Origin: an uncultured Collinsella sp.
Lineage (GTDB): Bacteria; Actinomycetota; Coriobacteriia; Coriobacteriales; Coriobacteriaceae
Assembly: GCA_902461085.1 (NCBI GenBank)
Contig: CABPWH010000093.1
Coordinates: 1-6,064 of the forward strand
Length of the DNA: 6,064 nucleotides
Reading direction: 5' to 3'
The position numbers and the translations under genes are program-made. Below, piece by piece: positions 1 to 5,921 of the stretch; positions within the stretch are counted from its first letter, which is position 1, and every line of letters begins with the position of its first letter. The notes below the pieces were generated by a model, which saw only the letters and a program-made list of their open reading frames with translations, did no database searches and had not been told where the DNA came from.

Positions 1-85
1 GTCGCGCCCTTGAAGTTGAACGTCAGATTGTCCAAATGCGGCCCGCGCAGCGTCGGCCGGTCCGCCGTTCGTTAGAACGGTGGAA
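1..85. other. Unassigned window edge beyond tyrS, possible 3' end of a convergent gene
   Basis: This edge shows a G/C-rich every-third-base column typical of coding DNA here. On the plus strand, frame 1 is open from the left edge and stops at TAG 73-75, giving 24 residues that end in VGRSAVR. If real, it is the C-terminus of a gene convergent with tyrS. The minus strand shares the same wobble column and gives a plausible peptide (TLRGPHLDNLTFNFKGA). However, it has an in-frame stop just upstream and no ATG or GTG, only an unsupported TTG near 36, so a minus-strand gene start here is unlikely. I recognise no family. Orientation is unresolved, and non-coding DNA remains possible. Confidence 0.25.
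61..84. other. Hairpin just past the tyrS stop codon
   Basis: Positions 61-70 pair with 75-84 around the loop GTTA, a 10-bp stem with one G-U wobble when read as plus-strand RNA. Read as minus-strand RNA the same position is an A-C mismatch, so the fold is better on the plus strand. Neither side carries a real U-tract, so it is not a canonical rho-independent terminator. It starts directly after the tyrS stop (86-88) and overlaps the possible plus-strand stop at 73-75, which would suit a boundary between convergent genes. Confidence 0.4.
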
Positions 86-1297
86 CTAAATCAACTTAAA
101 GCCCTTGCGCTTGCCCACGGAGAGGGTGTCGCCCAGCTTGAGGGCGCTGGGGTCGATGTTGTAGCTCTTGGGAGCCACGGCCTTGCCGTTGATCTTGACG
201 CCGCCGCCGTCGATATCGCGACGAGCCTGGCCGGCGCTCGCCGAAAGACCCAGGTCCTTGAGCAGGCCAGCGAGGTAGATCTGGCCCTCGTCGTTGACGG
301 TCAGCTCAACGTGCTTCTCGGGGAAGTCGGCAAGCTGACCCTCCTTGAACACGCGGTCGAACTCGGCCTGAGCCTCGTCGCCGGCACCGGCGCCGTGGTA
401 GGTATCGCACAGGTCTCGACCCAGGGCGCGCTTGAGCTCATAGGGGTCGGCAGAGCCGTCGGCCAGAGCAGCGTCGATCTTGTCGACCTCGGCCGGGGTG
501 AGCGAGCTCGCCAGACGATAGTACTTACCGATCATCTCATCGGGGATGGACATGGTCTTGCCGAACATATCCTTGGGTGCGTCGGTCAGGCCGATGTAGT
601 TACCGTAGGACTTGGACATCTTACGGACGCCATCGGTGCCCTCGAGCAGCGGCATGGTGAGCGCGATCTGGGGCTCCATGCCCATCTTCTCCATGAGCTC
701 ACGGCCGGCGAGCAGGTTGAAGAGCTGATCGGTGCCGCCCATCTCGACGTCGGCCTTGATCTGCACGGAGTCGAAAGCCTGCATCACGGGATACAGGAAC
801 TCATGCAGGGCGATCGGCGTCTGAGACTGGTAGCGCTTGGTAAAGTCGTCGCGCTCGAGGATGCGGGCGACGGTGAACTTGGAGCACACCTGCAGCAGAC
901 CGGCCAGATCCATCGAAAGGATCCAGTCACCGTTGTGCACGATGGTGGTCTTCTCGGGATCCAGGATCTTCATGGCCTGGCTCACGTAGGTCTCGGCATT
1001 GGCCTCGATCTGCTCCTGCGAAAGCTGCGGACGGGTGGAATTCTTGCCCGAAGGGTCGCCAATCAACGCGGTACCGTTGCCGATGATGAGGGTGACGTTG
1101 TGGCCCAGGTCCTGGAACTGACGCATCTTACGCAGCGGCACGGCGTGGCCCAGGTGCAAGTCGGGGCTGGTGGGGTCGACGCCGAGCTTGATGTTGAGGG
1201 GCTCGCCCTTCTCAAGCTTCTTGCGAAGGTCGGCCTCGGGAACGATCTGCGCGGCGCCCGAGGTGATGATACGCATTTGCTCGTCAACAGACAGCAT
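86..1297 (-). CDS. tyrS: Tyrosyl-tRNA synthetase, TyrZ-type, KMSKS-containing
   Basis: This enzyme attaches tyrosine to tRNA-Tyr using ATP in the cytoplasm. It has 403 residues, a normal length for the family. The class I HIGH motif appears as HLGH at residues 48-51, inside GVDPTSPDLHLGH. The tyrosine pocket signature is Y169/Q173/D176 followed by GGTDQ at 187-191, and KMSKS is intact at 226-230. The C-terminus (about 340-400) has the S4 RNA-binding fold pattern (SAGQARRDIDGGGVKING). Full KMSKS and HLGH fit the TyrZ branch rather than the E. coli-like TyrS branch, which has a KFGKT-type motif. The ATG at 1295-1297 is preceded by a strong AAAAGGAGGA site with 6 bases of spacing, which fixes the start. 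The gene lies 96 bases downstream of the U32 gene in the same direction. I see no T-box sequence in the short leader. Confidence 0.97.
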   Translation of the reverse strand: MLSVDEQMRIITSGAAQIVPEADLRKKLEKGEPLNIKLGVDPTSPDLHLGHAVPLRKMRQFQDLGHNVTLIIGNGTALIGDPSGKNSTRPQLSQEQIEANAETYVSQAMKILDPEKTTIVHNGDWILSMDLAGLLQVCSKFTVARILERDDFTKRYQSQTPIALHEFLYPVMQAFDSVQIKADVEMGGTDQLFNLLAGRELMEKMGMEPQIALTMPLLEGTDGVRKMSKSYGNYIGLTDAPKDMFGKTMSIPDEMIGKYYRLASSLTPAEVDKIDAALADGSADPYELKRALGRDLCDTYHGAGAGDEAQAEFDRVFKEGQLADFPEKHVELTVNDEGQIYLAGLLKDLGLSASAGQARRDIDGGGVKINGKAVAPKSYNIDPSALKLGDTLSVGKRKGFKLI

Positions 1298-1303
1298 TGG
1301 GTA

Positions 1304-1310
1304 TCCTCCT
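1304..1310 (-). promoter_or_regulatory. Ribosome binding site of tyrS
   Basis: On the minus strand the sequence AGGAGGA sits 6 bases before the tyrS ATG. It is a near-perfect match to the anti-Shine-Dalgarno sequence and implies efficient initiation. Confidence 0.85.
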
Positions 1311-1318
1311 TTTGCTAT

Positions 1319-1345
1319 AGCACCCTCGCCGAAAACGGCGGTGCT
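1319..1345 (-). promoter_or_regulatory. Leader hairpin immediately upstream of the tyrS ribosome binding site
   Basis: AGCAC (1319-1323) and CGCCG (1327-1331) pair with CGGCG (1336-1340) and GTGCT (1341-1345) around a four-base loop, with three unpaired bases (1324-1326) on one side. The result is a 10-bp bulged stem in the tyrS leader, about 8 bases before the Shine-Dalgarno sequence. No U-tract follows on the minus strand, so it does not look like a terminator. It could be an RNA-stability or translational element, or a folding by-product of GC-rich DNA. It does not match the conserved T-box sequence that often precedes aminoacyl-tRNA synthetase genes in Gram-positives. Confidence 0.4.
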
Positions 1346-1351
1346 GGAAGT

Positions 1352-1380
1352 CCATAAACTCTCTTATGATAACAAACTGA
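1352..1380 (-). promoter_or_regulatory. AT-rich candidate promoter for tyrS
   Basis: This is the only AT-rich stretch between the U32 stop (1394) and tyrS. On the minus strand it contains TTGTTATCATAAG, and TATCAT (1366-1371) is a possible -10 box. I find no convincing -35 at the usual distance. It is called from composition and position only, and tyrS could also be read from the U32 promoter because no terminator intervenes. Confidence 0.3.
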
Positions 1381-1393
1381 CGCGACGCGGCAC

Positions 1394-3352
1394 CTACGAC
1401 AGGAAAATCCTCGTCCTGCCGCATGCGTCAATGGCAACTGGCAGACGTGTACCGTCACGCTCGACCAGATAGCGTACCTGCCGACGACGCAAGCAGTCGC
1501 GGCAATGGACCTGTCCCGTCGCATCGGTGGCGCAGACGCCCTCGGCGGTCAGCAGGCAGTGCTCGCACACCATAAGCTCGGGACGGTCGGCGTCGACCGG
1601 ACCCAAGACGCCGGGTTCAGCAGCCAGTTCGGCAATACGCTCCGCATCATTGCCGAGCAACTCGGCCGGCAAGTACACCCGCCCCGCACCGAGTCCGCGC
1701 AGCCAGGTAAGCGTGGCCCGATTCGCGCAGAACACCGGCGCCGCCACGTCAAACGTCACGCCCAGCTCGCGAGCGATCACCACCTGTCCCAGGTTGCGGC
1801 AGACGACGCGCCCGGCACGCTGCATCAGTGAGCGGGTCCGGTCAGCGTCACCTGTGCGGTACACCTCGTCAAGCACCACAACGGCGTCGGACAAATCGAG
1901 TTCTCCGCGCGGGTCGGCATCCATCAGCTGCCAAGCAAAAACCATGCGAGCGGGAACCGCGCACCCCACCAACTCCGTCGACGCACCGCCATCCACCGCA
2001 ACGTCCTCAAAGGGCAGTACCTCAACGGCACGTGCAACGGGCGCAATCGCATCCGCCTCGGCCCGCATGCGCTCCAACACCGCCGTCGTCTGATCCAACA
2101 CGCCGGCGCTGCGAATCAGGTACACCTCGCAGCCCGTGTCCACCTTACGCTTGCAATGCACGACGACGCGCTTCCCCGCTGCGGCATCCACCGGGCAGGG
2201 CACCTGCGGCCAGCGCTTGGGCACATCGGGACGCGCGTCGACACCCGGATAGAACCGAATCTCGAGCGTGTCACCCGCCGCCACGGCGGCGTCGAGCTCA
2301 ACGGTCACCTCTTCGTGGCCCACAGCGACCAAGCGTCCCACGCGCACGCCCTGGTTAATTGCGCGCTCAAAGCTCATCAGCTCGGCACCCGAACGCCCTC
2401 TCAGGTACGCATCGGTAAACCCACGGTTAAACGACCTTCCCAGCTCGCGCTCAAGCTCTTCCACGGCACCGGGGTCCCACGCGCCGTCGCACAGCATATC
2501 GAGTGCCCGGCGCCACACCCGCACCACGTTGAATACGTAATCGGGGTTCTTCATGCGTCCCTCGATCTTGAGCGACGCCACACCGGCATCTATAAGCTCG
2601 GGCAGATGCGCAATACCCAGATAGTCGCGCGGGCACAGCAGGCGATCTCCCTCGACGGCGACAACGCTCTGTCCCGCCTCGTCCACCAGGTCGTACGCCA
2701 GACGGCACGGCTGCGTGCAGTCGCCGCGCATCGCCGAGCGCCCACGCCGCAGGGCCGAGAACTCGCACGCCCCCGAATAGCCGATACAAATCGCACCGTG
2801 GCAGAATACCTCGATGGGCACGCCCGTGGCACATAACGCCGCAATCTCGTCGACCGTCAGCTCGCGTGCCGTCGTCACGCGCTCGACCCCCAGCTCATCG
2901 GCGGCAAGCCGCACGGCACCCTCACTATGAGCGCCCGCCTGCGTGGACAGGTGAATCTCGACCCCGGGAATCGCCGCGCGCAGCGCGCAGGCCAACCCGG
3001 CATCGGCGACAATCAGAGCATCGGCGCCCAGCTCCAGTGCATGAGCTCCCAACGCCACCGCGTCGGACAACTCATCGTCAAACACGAACACGTTGAGCGT
3101 CACGTACACACGCACGCCATGGGCATGCGCCACGGCGCAGCCGCACGCAAACTCGTCATCCGTAAAGCCATGGGCGCTCACACGGGCGTTAAAGCCGCCC
3201 AACCCCGCATAGATGGCATCGGCACCCGCGGCGATGGCCGCAAGCATCTGGTCGAGTCCGCCCGCCGGCGCCAGCAGCTCGGGCAGCGCCGCACCGGCAG
3301 CATCCAATCCAGTCTCGTATTGTCCGCTCGGCCCCATCGTCCGAATCGCCAT
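1394..3352 (-). CDS. Peptidase U32 family protein, RlhA/TrhP-like RNA hydroxylation factor
   Basis: The protein has 652 residues when started at the ATG at 3350-3352, where AAGGAG lies 7 bases upstream. The upstream ATG at 3379 would add 9 residues but has no such site. The N-terminal U32 signature is PELLAPAGGLDQMLAAIAAG then DAIYAGLGGFNAR (about residues 24-57). A core cysteine set C189, C196, C212 and C240, plus C184 and C216, lies around HGAICIGYSGAC and GDCTQPCR, followed by KIEGRMKNPDYV near 262-273. Family knowledge: members such as E. coli RlhA (23S rRNA C2501) and TrhP (tRNA U34) make 5-hydroxypyrimidines, and relatives bind a 4Fe-4S cluster through four cysteines. The annotated name 'peptidase' or 'collagenase' is probably misleading. 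Length and the extra C-terminal half resemble RlhA/YdcP more than the shorter TrhP. The end carries a second cysteine cluster (596-620). The RNA substrate is inferred, not shown. Confidence 0.9.
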   Translation of the reverse strand: MAIRTMGPSGQYETGLDAAGAALPELLAPAGGLDQMLAAIAAGADAIYAGLGGFNARVSAHGFTDDEFACGCAVAHAHGVRVYVTLNVFVFDDELSDAVALGAHALELGADALIVADAGLACALRAAIPGVEIHLSTQAGAHSEGAVRLAADELGVERVTTARELTVDEIAALCATGVPIEVFCHGAICIGYSGACEFSALRRGRSAMRGDCTQPCRLAYDLVDEAGQSVVAVEGDRLLCPRDYLGIAHLPELIDAGVASLKIEGRMKNPDYVFNVVRVWRRALDMLCDGAWDPGAVEELERELGRSFNRGFTDAYLRGRSGAELMSFERAINQGVRVGRLVAVGHEEVTVELDAAVAAGDTLEIRFYPGVDARPDVPKRWPQVPCPVDAAAGKRVVVHCKRKVDTGCEVYLIRSAGVLDQTTAVLERMRAEADAIAPVARAVEVLPFEDVAVDGGASTELVGCAVPARMVFAWQLMDADPRGELDLSDAVVVLDEVYRTGDADRTRSLMQRAGRVVCRNLGQVVIARELGVTFDVAAPVFCANRATLTWLRGLGAGRVYLPAELLGNDAERIAELAAEPGVLGPVDADRPELMVCEHCLLTAEGVCATDATGQVHCRDCLRRRQVRYLVERDGTRLPVAIDACGRTRIFLS

Positions 3353-3359
3353 CGACAAA

Positions 3360-3365
3360 CTCCTT
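3360..3365 (-). promoter_or_regulatory. Ribosome binding site that decides the U32 gene start
   Basis: The minus strand reads AAGGAG, then 7 bases, then ATG at 3352. The alternative in-frame ATG at 3379 is preceded only by AGAGTGA. This favours the 652-residue form. Confidence 0.75.
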
Positions 3366-3411
3366 ACCAAGGTATGCATTCACTCTGAAAAATGCCGCCT
3401 TCCAGCATACA

Positions 3412-3421
3412 CGAGGCCTCG
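3412..3421. other. Perfect 10-bp palindrome in the divergent intergenic region
   Basis: CGAGGCCTCG is self-complementary and lies between the divergent U32 and penicillin-binding protein genes, where an operator could act on either. It does not extend beyond 10 bases and there is only one copy. In DNA this GC-rich it may be chance. Confidence 0.2.
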
Positions 3422-3430
3422 CGCACCCCG

Positions 3431-3457
3431 TTTGGTTTATCGTGTAATAACTTATGT
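3431..3457 (+). promoter_or_regulatory. AT-rich candidate promoter for the penicillin-binding protein gene
   Basis: This is the most AT-rich part of the 162-base divergent region. TTTGGT (3431-3436) and TTATGT (3452-3457) resemble weak -35 and -10 elements about 15 bases apart, and TAATAA lies at 3445-3450. The spacing is not ideal. The call rests on composition and position, and a minus-strand promoter for the U32 gene must also be in this region. Confidence 0.3.
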
Positions 3458-3466
3458 CCATCCTGC

Positions 3467-3490
3467 CCCGACGGCACATCCGCCGTCGGG
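3467..3490 (+). promoter_or_regulatory. Leader hairpin upstream of the penicillin-binding protein gene
   Basis: CCCGACGGC (3467-3475) pairs perfectly with GCCGTCGGG (3482-3490) around a six-base loop. An alternative register with one bulged C extends the stem to 11 bp (TGCCC with GGGCA). It ends 11 bases before the Shine-Dalgarno sequence and has no U-tract, so it is not an evident terminator. It would lie in the 5' untranslated RNA if the promoter is the AT-rich patch just upstream. Role unknown. Confidence 0.5.
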
Positions 3491-3501
3491 CACGACATAC
3501 C

Positions 3502-3507
3502 TGGAGG
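3502..3507 (+). promoter_or_regulatory. Ribosome binding site that decides the penicillin-binding protein start
   Basis: TGGAGG lies 7 bases before the ATG at 3515-3517. The open frame runs back to an ATG at 3392, but that region contains the leader hairpin and AT-rich promoter-like DNA, and translates into a Cys/Pro-rich stretch unlike a membrane-protein N-terminus. Confidence 0.8.
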
Positions 3508-3514
3508 TCAATAT

Positions 3515-5731
3515 ATGGGTCCTCGCCAACGACAGGGACGCAGCCGTTCAAAGACGCATGCTCTGCCCATAATCCTGCTCTCGTTTTTGGGCTTTTTGCT
3601 TATCGCGGGCGTGGCATTTGGCATCGGCATGGTCGGCAACGTCAACCGCTGGCTGTCCGATCTGCCCGACTACACCGACGCCAACGCGTATCTGGTGAGC
3701 GAGCCCACCGAGATCGTCGACTGCAACGGCAACAAGATCGCAAGCTTCTACACGCAAAACCGCAAGTCCATCACCAAGGACGAGGTCTCCCCCTACGTGC
3801 TGCAGGGCACCGTTGACGTCGAGGACGAGCGCTTCTACGAGCACGGCGGTATCGACCTGTGGGGTATCGCGCGTGCTGCGGTGGCAACCCTCGGCGGCGG
3901 GCACGAAGGCGCCTCGACTATCACCCAGCAGCTGGTGCGCAACACCATCCTGCAGGAGGAGCAGTTCGACTCGACCATCGAGCGTAAGGTGCGCGAGGCC
4001 TACATCGCCGTCAAGATGGAGGATATGTACTCCAAAGACGAGATCCTCATGATGTACCTCAACACCATCTATTACGGCCACGGCGCCTACGGCATCGAGG
4101 CCGCAGCCGAGACCTATCTGTCCAAGAGCGCCGCCGACCTCACCCTCAGCGAGGCCGCGCTGCTCATCGGCCTTCCCAACTCGCCCTCGCAGTACGACCC
4201 CACGGTCAACCCCGACCTAGCGCTGTCCCGTCGCAACAAGGTCCTCGACAACATGTTGCGCCTGGGCCACATCACGCAGGAGGAGCACGATGCCGCACAG
4301 GCCGAGCCCATCACCCTCAACGTGACCGAGATTTCGGGCAGCGGCGTCGACGTATACTCGCAGCCCTACTTTGTCGCCTATGTTAAGCAGCTGCTGGAGC
4401 AGGAGTTCTCGACCGACGTGCTCTTTAAGGGCGGCCTGACCGTCAAGACCACCATCGACCCCACGATGCAGCAGGTGGCAGAGAATGCCGTCCGCGAGCA
4501 GCTCGACACGCTCTCACTCGACGGCCTGGACATGGGCATGGTCGTCGTCGACCCCAAGACCGGCTACATCAAGTGCATGGTGGGCGGCTACGACTACAAC
4601 GCCGACGAGAACCACGTAAACCATGCCACGGCCAAGCGTCCCGTCGGCTCCACCTTCAAGGCCTTTACGCTGGCAACTGCCATCCAAAACGGCATGAACC
4701 CCAACGTCACCCTCAACTGCAACTCGCCGCTCAAGGCCAAGGGCACCACGACCGAGGTCCAAAACTACGCCAACCATAGCTATGGCAACATCACGCTTAA
4801 GCAGGCAACGGCATACTCCTCCAACACCGGCTACATCCAGGTGGCAGAAGCCGTCGGCAACAGCAAGATCATCTCGCTCGTCAAAAAGCTCGGCATCGAT
4901 CCCGCCAAGGACAACATCGAGGACGTTCCCGTCATGACGCTCGGCACCGGCTCGATCTCGCCGCTCGAGATGGCCGCCGCCTACGCGACGTTTGCCAACG
5001 GCGGCTACTATCGCCAGCCGATCGCCATCACCGAGATTGACTCTCGTACCGGTTCGGTGCTGTACCAGCACACGGACAATCCCTCACAGGTGCTTACCGA
5101 GGGCGAGGCCGCCGCGGTCACCGATGTTCTGTCCGGCGTCATGCAGGGCGGCGGTACGGGTGCTGCTGGCGCCCTGAGCGTCAACCAGCCCTATGCCGGC
5201 AAAACGGGCACCACCGACAACACCACCAACCTGTGGTTCTGCGGCTATACCCCGCAGCTGGCGTGCGCCCTGTGGACCGGCTATTCCGCGGGCGAGATCC
5301 CCATCCAAAAATACGGCACGGACCTGCTGGGCGACAGCACCAACCTGCCTGTCTTTAAGCGGTTTATGAACACCGTTCTGACCGGTACCGAACGCGAGGA
5401 GTTTGCGACCGGAACGGCGCCCACCTACAAGAACAACAGCGTCTGGAAGTTCTACGGCACCAACAACACCAAGAAGACGGAGAACGACGACAAGGACGAG
5501 AACGAGGACGAAGAGGAAACCACCACAACGACCACCACGACGACCACGACCACCGAGACCACGGGCGGCGACACCACCGGCGGCACCGGAACGACCGGTG
5601 GCTCGACGGGCGGCTCCACTGGTGGTTCGACCGGCGGCGATGGCGGCACGCCTACGCCTACGCCCACGCCTACGCCCACGCCTACGCCCACTCCCGACCC
5701 CTCGCCCACGCCTGACGATACTGTTGGCTAG
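3515..5731 (+). CDS. Bifunctional class A penicillin-binding protein with long low-complexity C-terminal tail
   Basis: This 738-residue type II membrane enzyme polymerises lipid II into glycan strands and cross-links the stem peptides outside the membrane. A basic cytoplasmic N-terminus (MGPRQRQGRSRSK) leads into one membrane helix at about 17-40. The GT51 glycosyltransferase domain (about 65-235) shows EDERFYEH with the likely catalytic E103, STITQQ at 134-139, and the ILMMYLNTIYYG and LIGLPNSPSQYDP blocks. The transpeptidase domain (about 335-620) has all three motifs: STFK with nucleophile S379 and K382, SSN at 435-437, and KTG at 563-565. Both activities should therefore be intact. After about residue 650 comes an acidic segment, 12 consecutive Thr, Gly/Ser/Thr repeats and eight Thr-Pro pairs. 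Cysteines C576 and C584 flank a strand after KTG. The gene stands alone between a divergent U32 gene and a strong terminator. It resembles the PonA/PBP1a group, but I cannot assign a specific symbol. Confidence 0.96.
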   Translation: MGPRQRQGRSRSKTHALPIILLSFLGFLLIAGVAFGIGMVGNVNRWLSDLPDYTDANAYLVSEPTEIVDCNGNKIASFYTQNRKSITKDEVSPYVLQGTVDVEDERFYEHGGIDLWGIARAAVATLGGGHEGASTITQQLVRNTILQEEQFDSTIERKVREAYIAVKMEDMYSKDEILMMYLNTIYYGHGAYGIEAAAETYLSKSAADLTLSEAALLIGLPNSPSQYDPTVNPDLALSRRNKVLDNMLRLGHITQEEHDAAQAEPITLNVTEISGSGVDVYSQPYFVAYVKQLLEQEFSTDVLFKGGLTVKTTIDPTMQQVAENAVREQLDTLSLDGLDMGMVVVDPKTGYIKCMVGGYDYNADENHVNHATAKRPVGSTFKAFTLATAIQNGMNPNVTLNCNSPLKAKGTTTEVQNYANHSYGNITLKQATAYSSNTGYIQVAEAVGNSKIISLVKKLGIDPAKDNIEDVPVMTLGTGSISPLEMAAAYATFANGGYYRQPIAITEIDSRTGSVLYQHTDNPSQVLTEGEAAAVTDVLSGVMQGGGTGAAGALSVNQPYAGKTGTTDNTTNLWFCGYTPQLACALWTGYSAGEIPIQKYGTDLLGDSTNLPVFKRFMNTVLTGTEREEFATGTAPTYKNNSVWKFYGTNNTKKTENDDKDENEDEEETTTTTTTTTTTTETTGGDTTGGTGTTGGSTGGSTGGSTGGDGGTPTPTPTPTPTPTPTPDPSPTPDDTVG
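5471..5728 (+). repeat. Low-complexity coding region for the penicillin-binding protein tail
   Basis: The region encodes, in order, an acidic Lys/Asp/Glu/Asn segment, 12 Thr codons (5519-5554), Gly-Gly-Ser-Thr type repeats (about 5561-5647), eight Thr-Pro units (5648-5695) and a short PDPSPTPDD end. The Thr codons are mixed (ACC, ACG, ACA), so protein composition rather than recent DNA slippage maintains that run. Tails of this kind are known in some Gram-positive class A penicillin-binding proteins and are presumably disordered and wall-located. Confidence 0.85.
5648..5695 (+). repeat. Eight tandem 6-bp units encoding Thr-Pro
   Basis: The unit is ACGCCY repeated seven times, with T or C in the last base partly alternating, and a last degenerate copy ACTCCC. 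The near-identical codons suggest slipped-strand expansion. Because the unit is 6 bp, copy-number change keeps the reading frame and only lengthens or shortens the tail. Confidence 0.9.
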
Positions 5732-5756
5732 AAATTCATCCGGCCATTAGCAACAA

Positions 5757-5797
5757 GGCCCCCGAGCAGCTTATTAAACTGCTCGGGGGCCCTTTTA
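5757..5797 (+). terminator. Rho-independent terminator of the penicillin-binding protein gene
   Basis: A 13-bp perfect stem pairs 5757-5769 with 5779-5791 around a nine-base AT-rich loop, followed by CTTTTAGTTT on the plus strand. It starts 25 bases after the stop codon. On the opposite strand the stem is followed by TTGTTGC, a weak U-tract, so some bidirectional activity is possible. Confidence 0.93.
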
Positions 5798-5842
5798 GTT
5801 TAAAGCGACCTGGTGAACGGTCTTTATACCGGCAAACAATAT

Positions 5843-5872
5843 AGGGGGTACCGACCAACGTCGATACCCCCT
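5843..5872 (-). terminator. Probable rho-independent terminator of argR
   Basis: GGGGGTA (5844-5850) pairs with TACCCCC (5865-5871), an outer A-T pair adds 5843/5872, and an inner GAC/GTC stem (5853-5855 with 5860-5862) closes a four-base loop. Read on the minus strand, the hairpin is followed by TATATTGTTTG, a moderate U-rich tract. It lies about 50 bases past the argR stop, which fits a terminator. On the plus strand only TTAC follows, so it is less suited to that direction. Confidence 0.6.
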
Positions 5873-5921
5873 TACAAGCCACCATGTCACGCACACAGTG
5901 CCGAGCGCACGACCCGCACGC

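Noticed and set aside
80..1357. 425-codon open frame on the plus strand, opposite tyrS
   Set aside because: It mirrors a fully motif-supported tyrS. Long antisense frames are expected where third positions are G/C-rich, the translation (Leu/Val/Gly/His-rich) shows no recognisable family, and it lacks a good ribosome binding site.
1298..1393. T-box riboswitch upstream of tyrS
   Set aside because: The space is too short and the conserved T-box sequence is absent; only a small bulged hairpin is present.
1394..3352. Secreted collagenase or protease function for the U32 protein
   Set aside because: There is no signal peptide or catalytic protease motif. The conserved cysteines and family knowledge point to RNA hydroxylation.
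3392..3514. N-terminal extension of the penicillin-binding protein from the ATG at 3392
   Set aside because: There is no ribosome binding site at 3392, whereas TGGAGG precedes the ATG at 3515. The extension overlaps promoter-like and hairpin DNA, and it would put a Cys/Pro-rich stretch before the usual basic N-terminus and membrane helix.
4514..5071. 185-codon minus-strand open frame inside the penicillin-binding protein gene
   Set aside because: It is antisense to the transpeptidase domain and has the same low-information Gly/Val/Asp composition as other antisense shadows, with no motif.
5648..5695. CRISPR-like or other short direct-repeat array
   Set aside because: The 6-bp units have no spacers and lie in frame within a coding tail, so this is a coding microsatellite.
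5452..5709. Minus-strand frame giving alternating Gly-Val, Pro-Val and poly-Val/Ser
   Set aside because: It is the reverse complement of the Thr-Pro, Gly/Ser/Thr and poly-Thr coding repeats and has no independent support.
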